From positions 62,384,243 to 62,448,242 of the forward strand of contig NC_044278.2 in NCBI RefSeq assembly GCF_004027225.2: a stretch of DNA of 64,000 nucleotides. The letters run 5' to 3'. The number at the start of each line of letters is the position of its first letter. The stretch's first letter is position 1. Shown here one piece after another: positions 43,901 through 55,900 of the stretch. The DNA is from Strigops habroptila (Eukaryota; Chordata; Aves; Psittaciformes; Psittacidae). The notes under the pieces are model-generated. The model saw only the letters and a program-made list of their open reading frames with translations. It was not told the origin of the DNA and ran no database searches. Both the position numbers and the translations under genes were made by a program.

Positions 43901-46900
43901 ACACCAAGCAGAGTGGTGCTGCTGACACACTTGAGGGAAGAAGGAGTGGGCCCACATGAAGTTCAACAAAGCCAAGTGCAAGGTCCTGCACCTCGGTCAG
44001 GATAGTCCCCAGTATCAGTACTGACTGGGGGATAAATGGATTGAGAGCAGCCCTGTGGAGAAGGACTTGGGAGATATTGGTGGATGAAAAACTGGACATA
44101 ACCTGCCAAGGTGCTCTTGTAGCCCAGAAAGCCAACTGTATCCTGGGCTGCATCAAAAGGAGCATGGTCAGCAAGTTCAGGGAGGTGATTCTCCCCCTCT
44201 ACTCCACTCTCATGAGTATTGCATCCAGCTCTGGGGCCTCCAACACAAGACAGACATTGTCTTGGTGGAGCAGGTCTACAAAAGGGACATGAAGATGATC
44301 AGAGAGTTGCAACACCTCTCCTATGGAGACAGGCTGAGAGAGCTGGGCTCGTTTAGACTGGAGAAGAGAAAGCTCCAGGGAGATCCTATAGGAGCCTTCC
44401 AGTACTAAAGGGAGCTTATATTGAGAATGCTGCTTTACCAGCACATGCAGTTGACAGACAAGGAGAAACAGTTTCAGACAGACAGAGGGTAGGTTTACTT
44501 GGATATACTAAAGAAAAAACATGATGTTTAGCTCATTTTACAACTTAGTAGAGCTTGTTTATCAACAATGACAACTTGTTGATAAATGCAACACCAAGAA
44601 TCTATTCGGTAGTGATTACCCAAAGAAAAGTGTCTTATATAAAGAGAAAAATAATATTCAAGTTCAGAAATTACATACAGCCACACAAAGCTAAACACAA
44701 GTTGCAGTTTATCACTCTACCAGCTTCTGAAACTGTTTAAAACCCAAGAACCTTTTTTTAAGTTAGACACTAATGACCAATGGAGAATCTTGCCCAGATT
44801 ATATCTTTAGGGAAGTACCTATTTTCTTGTCACAAATTCAAACTAAACAAAAATAATACATTCAAGATGTAAGACCTCCTACTACTCAAGTAAAAGTGAT
44901 GTCCGAGAATAAACTTAAACACATACCCACACCACATTTAATCAAAACAGAACTTGTTTCATCAAGTATTTAACCTCTACTTAAGCATATTTTATGATCA
45001 CAGATTTTGAAAATTAATTGATAATTTCATCTCACCTGGCTGAAAATCTTGTGCCATTTGATGCAGAACCTGATGAAGATGTGACATATACACTGCTGAT
45101 TGATCCCTGAGCCATTTCTGTAAAATGAACGATACGTATTTCAAGAATACTTCAAAACTCATGTAATTCACGCAAATGCTTCATCCTTTTAAAGTCCAAA
45201 AAGGAGACTTGCAATCAAACGAACAAAACATATTCATGTACTATATCCAAAATAGCATAATTAAAAAACAAGGAGCTAGTGAAAAAGCAAAATTTCAAAC
45301 TACCTTAAAAAAAAATTTCATTTTGAAGTGAGCGAGTCAGATGCCATCAGTATTGCTTGTATAATGAAAACAATAAAGTAATATAAAATGAAGCCATGAC
45401 CATGTTCACACTTACTACCATTTGCCTTTGCAGGTGAATCAACTATAAATGTTCTCTTAAATGAATTACACACCGCAAAGATCTACTTGTGTGGTACAAT
45501 GCAAAACATGGTTCTGTGAAGAGCAACAGCCCATTCTCTATGAATTTGTTATTTGTTTCCTAAGGTATGCTAAAAAGTTTATTTATTTCAGAACTTCTTA
45601 AAAATCTTCATCACAAACCAGTGGAAATTAAATTAACCGATCTCAGATACTTTCACATTCGTTTTTAACTTCAGTCCCATATTAATAAAACAACTCTTCT
45701 TGGATTAACTGACCTGTCACATATGGTTCCAGAGCTTTAGGAACCAAACTCCTTGCAATTTTTAGGTCCTCTGCTGAACAGCTTCCAGATTCTAACCCAC
45801 AAGCCATTCCCATTCGTTTTAGTACTTCTATATCATCATGAATTTCAAAAGTATTGTCAAAATTAAATAGATATTCAAATCTGGAGAGGAAAAAATATCT
45901 CAATTAGCTTCAATGACTTTAAGTATCTTTCTAGGTTCAGGAATTGCAGCATTTCAAAAGCTCAACACAGTGTTAGTGATACATCACATTAAGCAATCAA
46001 ATTCTTCAAGATATACGTATTTGGCAACAAGCAACTAGAACAGTCATTATATACACTATATAACTCTTTAACAGGTTTAACAGATACAGAGCTTTAACTA
46101 AACATTTTGCATGCCTGATATTTTTTTCTTTACACAGTAGGAAGAGAAATGGGACTTGGGTTTTTTTTTTTCCTGTCTTTATGGTTTTCTAGTAAGCTAA
46201 TAGTGCAAGGAGGATACGCTGCCACATTCAGCTTTTATTTAGCAGATGAAAAAGCTAGCTTTTCGAACCAAAAGCAGAGGACAGCAGTTCTGAAAGCAAA
46301 ATCTATTTTCAATCCTGCTAGCTGCATTTCATTGTGTTGAAGTCAGAGGAAAACACTCCCTGGTGTATGTATGATATAAAACTTTAGCACAGCTGCCTTA
46401 TTTTGCTTCTAACATCTATCCATAGTATGTCTTTAAAAACTTATTAAATATGAAGACAGCCTAAGAAAGTTGGGGCTGTTCAGCCTAGAGAAGAGAATGC
46501 TGCATGAAGACCTCATAGCAGCCTTCCAGTATCTGAAGGGGGCCTACAAGGATGCCAGAGAGGGACCCTTCATCAGGGACCGTAGCGACAGGACAAGGAG
46601 TAATGGGTTCAAACTAAAACAGCAGAAGTTCAGACTGGGTATAAGGAAGAAGTTCTTTACAGTGAGGGTGGTGAGGCACTGGAATGGGCTGCCCACGGAA
46701 GTTGTGAATGCTCCATCCCTGGCGGTGTTCAAGGCCAGGCTGGACAGAACCTTGGGCAACATGGTCTAGTGTGAGACGTCCTGGCCCATGGCAGGGGCGT
46801 TGGAACTAGATGATCTTAAGGTCCTTTCCAATCCTATGCTATGATTCTATGAATGCAATTATGCTATTTATTATAAAGCTCTAAAAAACTCTGTCTGAAA

Positions 46901-49900
46901 TTGCATGTTCTCGATCTAAAAAAGGCACAAGTAAATTTATTTGTATTTCATCTTTAACAAGTCTAGATGAACACTTCAGCATGGACATAAAACTCATAGC
47001 TATACCGAAAGCCTGGGATGAAACTTTGTTAACTCACTTGTCATTTGAAATACTGCAGTCAATCACTGTCTTCTTGCTGGTGTTCACAATGATAAATGGC
47101 AAATGGATGACAGAATTGGAAGGTGGCGGTCGATTTGCCTGTTGTTCTGCTTGACGGTTTCGCTGAACGAGGTTCTTGAAGGCAATTTGCTAGAAAAAAC
47201 AAGTGATACAAAAAGTGTGAATTAAACCTTTAAGATCCTGTTAACAACAAAATCCCCAAAAGAATACCAGCAAGTTGCAGAAATAGTTGCAGCAAGTAAA
47301 TGCAGAAAAGGACAGAGTGACCACCATATTCCTGCATGTTAAAATGCGGGAAGAGAGACAAATGAGAGTATTGAAAAATACAACACAGTAAAACTTAACT
47401 GAAAACAAAAATGCATATTCTATTAACTACATTAGGACAGTTTCTTGGACGGATCCTTGACAAAATGAAGAAATAACAGTGACTAGGAAAAAGAATTTTC
47501 ATATAGCATCCTACTTCACTCTGTTCACCATTCCCTGTTGGCTACTGCACTCCACAAGAACAGTCAAGTGATTAATACTGTATTTTTCCTGAAATTACAT
47601 GCTGGGAGCCAGTTAACATTAGGAATTTGAATGTCTGACATTAGGTTTCCAAATTACTCAGCTAAGATTAGTGACTTTACTCTCAGATCTTAACAAAACT
47701 GCTTTTCAGAATGGAATATTCATATTTTAAAGACTGGCAATTGTAGGAACTAAAAACTCAATCATTGAGACTCAAGTTATGTATCTTATAGTAAGGCACC
47801 AAACTAAGAAGAAGTATTTTTCTAGTCATAGGATCAAATGAAATAAACACAAATTAAAAACAAAATCCAACGCCATCACAGAGGCTGATAAAAACCAGAC
47901 AGCTGTTGAGATTGCTGTCCCACAGCTGTCTCTACTTTCTTTCTGCATACTCTCTTTGAGATTCTCATTCCTATCACATAGTGTACCGGGGGAAGGAGCT
48001 CCGCAACTGTTTTACAGCGGTGAAGCTACTCACACAGCACAAGCAATCGTGTCCCAGAAACGTAAGACACAGAGAATTATGAGACATGGCCTCTACAGTC
48101 ATCTAATTTTACCTATGGACTGTAGCACAGAAAAACATTCTAGATCCAGGAACTGAACTGGAAAATTCAGAGAGTAGAGTATGAATTACAGCTCCTGTCA
48201 GCATAAATCCTGTTTGAACATACTTTAAACTGCAAAATAATTTATCGTAACTCATGGAAAGTTGCTGGCTTCCCCAATAACAACTGTCTGGCCAATAGCA
48301 ACAACTGGCCAACAGCACAGTCCCAGCTAAACTACAGTGCAAAATTAAAACTTCATATGCCTTATCCTGAAATTCACCTCTTAGAAGTTTCCCATCCCTC
48401 ACTGGGATAAAACAACATGCATACAGATAAGTTACCTTGCCCTATAGACAAGAGTACCTTGACTGTACCTGTAGAATGAGTTCTTGTAGTTGAGACTGTT
48501 TTTGCTTTATTCTTTCAAGTCTTCTCTGTTTCTCCACCTTAAGACAGAAAAAGGTTTGGTTGGTTTGTTGGTTTTAAGTAACATTTTACATCAACATTTT
48601 CTCCCCTTAAAAATCATCTCAAACCAGAGAACTGGAGGTGGGGCATATGATGTCAATCATTAATGTTCTACAGATATTTCAGAGACCTAACTATCGAGAC
48701 TCACATCAGTACTACTGCAACAAAGAGCAGAACTGGAACACTGGGGAATAAAGTACAACGTATCTGGAAGAGGGTAAAAACATCTTTGCAAACAGAAGTT
48801 ATGCCTCAGAAAAATAACCAGATTCAAGGAGGCAAAGAGCCTCTTCATGTAGTCTACTGATACTGGAGAAGATCCATAGAAGATGCTTAAAAGAAATGAC
48901 GTTGCTATGGAGCCCGAGGTTAAGTCTTCACAGTATTAAATATATACTAAGTAATACCACAAAAGATAGGAGACAAAATGGTAGGAAATAAACAGCTTTC
49001 TCAGTGTAGGAAGCTCACCAGCAGATTCCAAGGACTTAATTTACAGACTGTTATTCAAATTACCATGGATCAGAATAAAGGGATGAATAGCAAGGTGACA
49101 GCATCTGCTGACAATGCTGGGTCATCTGGCATAATAAGAGAGCTCGTCATAGAGCACTCTTGAAAGTGTCTTGTAGCATTAAGTGATTACATCATCAAAA
49201 TTATTTTTGGTAATGTGTATGTGTTAGAAAACATAATCCCATCCACGCATATTTTAGAAATAAAATGACATTCAACAGAGATCTCAAATTACAGCATCTA
49301 GAAAAACATTCAGCTCAGTACACCCCAGCAGCCAGGGACTGCTGCTTAGGGACTTAGGCCAGGGACTAAGAAGATTCTAATGCACCTGAAACTCACTGCC
49401 ACAAATGACTCAATAGTAAAAGCAAACCTCGTACAAAGTAAAAACGAAGAAAAATTAATTGAGGGCTGTTACACAGAAGGATATTAGATCTGCCTCAGGT
49501 AATGCCTGAACCACAAGTCACAGGAGACAACATCACTAAATACTTTCTCTAATCTTAAGACTCCTTCCTAGGTAACTGCTACCTTCAGGTAAGACAGTGG
49601 ATAGACAGACTGCTGGCCTAAACGTCAACTTTTGTTCTTAGGCCCTTAAAATATAAAATATAAAAAAAACCCCAAAAACAACCCAAACAAGAAAATTACT
49701 GGAGTTAAAAATTCACATGGATGCAGTTTTCTGTTTGTTTTCACTGGAAAAAAAAAAAAAAAACAGAAGTGCACACAGTTGAAAAAACAGCAAAAAAATC
49801 CCCCATGTTATATTTCCTCAAATAAGCTCAACACATCTTAGGATTTTTTGGTATTTTCAAGGCTATATTACATTTGTGGTTCAATTATTCAACAGTTAAC

Positions 49901-52900
49901 AGAACTCTTTCCTCCTCTTGTGACATCCAATTAACAAATTCTCATTTTGATATTAAAAGTTACCATTGCTCCCATCTTAAACGCATGAACCTTCACTGTG
50001 CATTATTATATTTCAAGCTGTTTTTTCACTTCAGTACTAATACTATCCTACTCTTCCTTAGGACATTATCAACCAGGACATGAAACCCAGCTGAATAAGC
50101 AATGCTGCTTTTTTTTTTTTTTCTCCAACATTACTGGCAATGCCGGACTTTGTGAAACAGATCCAAAGAGATCTACTTTTAAAATCCTTGTAGCTACTTG
50201 GTTACCCACTCAGCACACAGCATTGTCATCAAACCACTTCACCTTCCATACTCACCCTACTATTTATGTCCCAATTATCACTCCCTCAACTAATAATTTT
50301 CATTTGGGATGATAAATATTTAAATAAAACTCAGATTGATTAGGTACCCTGTATTTTCTTCATTTAGATAGCAATTAGAGTACTAACAAAAAATCAGTTA
50401 TCGGTATCAAACAAAAATCTCCAAAGATTAGCCCTTTGTAGATAGATTTCAAAACATTTTTTATTTGGCTTGGGTTTTTGGGGTTTTTTTTTTTTTTAAT
50501 TTGTCAGCTTCTACACTAATTTTTTAGTCCTGCTGAAAAGAATTTACACTTGTTAAGAACCAATACAAAGTCTCATTCTATTCTCATGAAGTGAACTGAC
50601 TGCAGTAAACCTCAGGAACTTTATTACCCTGCAAATCTCAGGATACTTCAAAAAAAAACAACCCAATAAACCAAAAACCAAAATCCTGCCAGAACTTATG
50701 CCTTTCAGTATAAAACATTTTACTTCTTGCCCAAAACAAGCAGTAAAAAAGTCTGACATGTTCATGTAAGACAAATGTCATAAATACATAAGACCTGCAG
50801 CAATAAAGGAGCAGCAATGCACATATATATAGTGAACTACATACAACATCTGTCATCACAGATGTGTTATTTGTCTGGCATCTGGAGTAAACAATCTTCA
50901 TAACTCTTGAGCACCACTACTGCAATGTTGGAAATACACATTAATCTTTCAGTTTGATTAACTTCTACTTCACATATACTCTAAAAGCTATGACAGAGTG
51001 TATTTCTGACATAGAAGATTTAAAAAAACCCATAAAACAACTAAAAACATTTAAGCAATCTGGAAGTTTAAATTTGTATTCTGTAAATACAAACAAGAGA
51101 ATCAAAAGGGACCATACTATTGTACCCTGCTATTTCAGGACATAGCAAGAATATGTTCTGTTGTATCAGAACAAATTAAGGATGTAAACATTTACTCAGA
51201 CACAAAGCCACTGCAAACTTCCTAATACGTATACCTCTAAATTCTGACATTCCTGAGCCGAGTTAGTAGGTAGACCAATCCATTTGATTTCCTTCTTCTC
51301 CTTAGAGATAATGTTCATGGCCATAAGGACATTTAAGGCATCATAGACACGTCGTCTAATATTCTTCTGGTCATAAGCCTGCTATAGACATAGTGCATTA
51401 ATCAAACATACTTGTGCCAAAAATATTTCAAAATAAATATATCACAGTAAATAGGTAAACTTGGGTAATGTCTGAACTGCTTAATTTAGCAGTAGAAAAA
51501 GAAATACAAAAGTCTCAAAAAGAAATTTCTCTTCCCCCATTCAGTTCACATGTAATTGACCTCCCATATACTTACTGATTCATTTGGTGAAATGTGATTA
51601 TCAGTGGTACTGAATTCTGCAACCAACTCGTCTGCCACCTCATTGTATGAGGTGGTTCCTTTTCTTTGTACCTTCTCACAAACCTTCATAGAGAAATGAC
51701 GTAAACCCTTGCCATTCTTCTCTCCTTTTTTGTTCCGCTTCCTAAATATATGTATAACATATATATTTTAAGATGATTTGAACTTTGGAATACTTAATGT
51801 CTCTTTTTCAAATACAGGCACACTGCTGTATAAAACCAAGCTTTCCCTTTTGTTCTGCTTTTACCCCTTCCCAACATTTTTTCCTATGATTTCCCCTACA
51901 GTTTACAAAAAATAACAATTCTAGTGTCTTGCTGCTGAAAGACAGTACAAATTCATTCTTTTGGCAACTCCACTAGCACCAGTAGCAGATAATTTAACTA
52001 CAGGGATATTCCTTGAAGGAGTCAATAAAAAAACCCTTTTAATCTTCCAATCAAGAAAAAGAAGGAAGAGGGATAAATACTAAAATATGAAAGGTGAATT
52101 ACAGGAGATAATTTTAAATAGCCCATCTAGGTTGAACACAAAAAAATTAGATCGACTGAACATTTTCTGCATAAGTCTGATACTGACTGAACAGACAAGG
52201 TCTGATACTGGCTGAACTCACTAAACATTACAAGATTACCAAAATACAGATCTGAAGTTATACAGTATATGAAGTTGCTATGAAAACTTCAGTCACAAAA
52301 TATAGTAACTATAAAAGTTTTCTGTAACTTCAGGAAAATTGTAAATATCAACAAGAAGTTCCTTGTAACTGGAGGAAAAGTGTAAGTATCAACAAAATCA
52401 GTATCAGCAATGGAACCTCTCTCAATTCTCTACATCTCATTTCACTGTACAATTCCAAAGTAGAAATCTGTTTATGTATAACAAGACACTGGTGATAAAT
52501 TTAGTCTTAAAAAAACTACACTTCACAAGGGACCCTTAAAAACAAGCTTGCATGAGAAAAGACACCAAAAGAATGCATTCATTTTATCTAATACTTTTTC
52601 CCCAATAAGGACTACTTTCTTATTTCAAATGATAGTTCACGATATACTTGTTCAATCTGAAAGGCACTGTATTTTTTTTTAACAAACCAGCAAAATAGTA
52701 ATGCCAAATTAAAAACTTAATCAAGTCAGATGAATTCATGTGTCCTTTTAGGAGCAAAATCCTCTAAATGTAAGTGATGTGAGAATATCTGTCAGTGTTT
52801 ACAGAAAATATTATGATTTCTCTTATAACAAATGAGGGAATATTCATGCTTGTGCAACTATTCTTCACTTAATACAATATACTTTAATGTTGAAGTGCTC

Positions 52901-55900
52901 TGGATGGAATGGTGAACACACCATCTCTCTCACACTGCTTGCCTGAGAAGTACGTACACTGCCACAGCTAACCTTTAGAACAAAAGTTCCAAATAATGTA
53001 TTAATTCTTTGTAACTTTTATTTTGCTCACCCAGCAGACCATGGTGAAGAATCGCCAGTCTGGTTCTGTGATACAAAATGTGTGTTAGGTGTATGTGGAC
53101 TTCCTACCAGGATAGTATTTGGCGCTGAAGGTCTCTGAGGTGTACCAATAACCTACAGTAAAGACAAAATAATTTGGAAGATTACCAAAAGTATTCCAAG
53201 ATATTCATATGCTGCATGATTCAAATGATGTACTACGCAAACACTACTATTCTTCTACCTATTTCTATTGGATTCATTGAATTTACACAAATCAGCACAA
53301 ACCCCTTCAGACTACAGATTATACAGTTAGGGCACTCCCTAAGTAATAAGCAGTTATGTTTTATCCTTCTTAAATGAGTTTTTCATGCTTGCTGGATTTC
53401 TTCATGCTATTCAACACTAACTTTGACAACATCAACACACAGACGCCCTCTCCCCCAATAGAAAAAGGGATAAAGGAAGAGTGAAAAAACCCAAATCCTA
53501 CCAGACTATGTATAAAGAAGTTGCAGTAAATATAGGAAGCAAGATCTGAAAAACAGTAAAAGCAGAGAGAAAATGCAGAGATGCCGCCAGAAAGGCCAAA
53601 TTCTCTCCCGCAGTCAAGTGTCTTATCACTACAGAGTCAGAACCAAAATGTTAAAGAGGTGAGGAAGAATAAGGGCCAACTTTCTTTATCACTACAGTGA
53701 ATGAGACCAATTCAGGCAGAACAATTCCATCCTGAACACGTTATGAGAACACGCTCAGCTGATCGCAGTCTTCCAGCTTACAGGTAAAGAGTCCTGGAGA
53801 TGTGCTAGTCTGATCACAAATACATACATTCGCACATGGAGCCATGCTCTCCTTAACTGAAACTCGCTGAAGCAGAACTCTCACTTTTGCAGATGATGTT
53901 TTCTATCTCTGAAATGTTACAAATGTAACTTTCTAGAAAACATGTTTTTAGGAAAACAAAATGATACTGTACAGATTTCTGTTTTGTAGAAAGATATGAC
54001 AACTTTTGGGGGGTACGTTTGCCTCCCAGTGGAAACAGTATGTTGCATCCCTGGCACCATGTGAAACAAACATCAAATGAACCTGAACTCATAATCACCC
54101 ACAAGCTCGCTATGTTCTCCTGCAGCCACATTCTGCCTCACCAACAAAAATGTCTTTCTCAGGCTATCTTCAATACCTTAGCCTCAAACAGTAAAACAGA
54201 AAACCTGAAAACCCAAAATGAAACATTTTATGCATTAAAGTTAAAATGAACCACATTTGAATAACCTTTAAACGCAGAATGCAAAAAGCAGTCTAGTGAC
54301 TATTAGATGCTTCCAATTTCAGCTGCCTGTGGTTTTTCCCATACTACTGTTTCTTTATATAATGCCACCTGAGTAGTTAGCATACAAGTTCACTACACCT
54401 TCTTCTGACAGCTGGAAAATCTCAGGTCTTCCTCCTCTTTCCAGTACCTTTTTTCCACACTTAAAATGTTTCTAATTCTTTTGGTAAGTCAACTAATCTC
54501 CTCTACTACTTTTCATAACTGAAACTTCTGATTATGGGAAACAGAATGAGGGTGGGGAATGCCAAACAGGCACAGGACACGTGAACCAGCTCATTTTCTT
54601 TCCGTGAAAAAAATTCTGTCAGTTCTGCTGCTTACTGGTCTGGTTCACCACGTCTCAAAAGACTGTGAAAACCACCCGTGTGCTATTCAAGTAACACAGA
54701 CAATAGAGAGAATAGAGGAAAGCTGTTAGCCAGTTTTTATTCCCTAGGATGTAGTTACAGAGGACTAGAAGAGATGATTAACATCTTGCTTGCAGCGGCT
54801 AAAATTAGAGGGTCTCACTCTATTCCCTAGCTTCTTAACTCCACAAGCAGCTCCACCATCACCTTGGTGCCATGTCTAGAATTTGTATGACTGCAGTTAA
54901 CGTGAAAGCCAGGGGAGGGAAGAAAATAAACCATTTGGCAGCAGCAAACCCTGGACATGTACTGCACTCTATAGTGTTTTGAAGTGTTCAACAGTACAAA
55001 GGAATAAATGGAAGCAGGTACAAATTCACAGGCTCATTTCTTGAGTGGAAAAGTGAACTCTGTTTAATACATTCAAAACCTGCTCCACATTCTAACACAC
55101 AAAAGTCTGCAAACCAGCCAGAATTATAGGCTTTAATGTATCACTATTAAGGAAGACCCTACAGTCTGGAGTTTCACAATCTTCTAAGGAATTACCTAGT
55201 ATTATTGGCTTCTTAATAGAAAAGTTGATGCCTCTAACTTTTACTCTCAAGTTCATAAGCAACAATGACTTTGAATGAAAAGAGCATGAACAAAAAGAGT
55301 CACTGGGAACATCCTAAAATTAAAGCTTGTAGACAGAATTAGAAAGGATGGTTTTAGAGAATATGGGGGGGGTGGGTGGGTGGTGTAGAAAAAGAAGGGC
55401 TTCTGGTTTCTCTTCAGTTTCCCGATTTCAAAAGAGAACAAGATTACAGTTTAGCTCCTCAATAACAAACAAGTTCAGGACAACAGAGAAGGCAGCAAGA
55501 CAGCCCTTACACTCCACTTCACTGTACTTAACAGAAAAACTTACATGGGGACAGTATTAAGAAAAAGAAATCAGACTACCTGAACAAAGAACACAGGTTC
55601 AGAAAATGAAGTACTTGAGTATTAAAAATGTGGGTTTACCACTCAAAGGTTAGAAAGTTGAGCAGGGTCACAAGCCAACTCCTCAACTCTCCTTCCCAAG
55701 AACGTTTTCAACATTGACGGAAAATTCAACTCCTTTGTTTTCAGGGTTCTAAAGGCAAATTTTTTTTATACTTCTGGCTATCCCCTTAAGGACTGTAAAG
55801 TCAACAGAAATTTACCCAAAATTTTTCTCTATGTATACACAAGCCAAAACCTCCATCTCTTCTTTAATGACATACAACTGAGCATCTAATTTTGTACTGG

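Larger units (their letters stand above)
40948..45035 (-). other. TFDP1 last intron
   Basis: It contains an A/C-rich tract, duplicate block 3 and a CR1 inserted antisense to the gene. No other feature is recognised in the flanking parts at 40,948-41,477 and 44,516-45,035. Confidence 0.9.
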
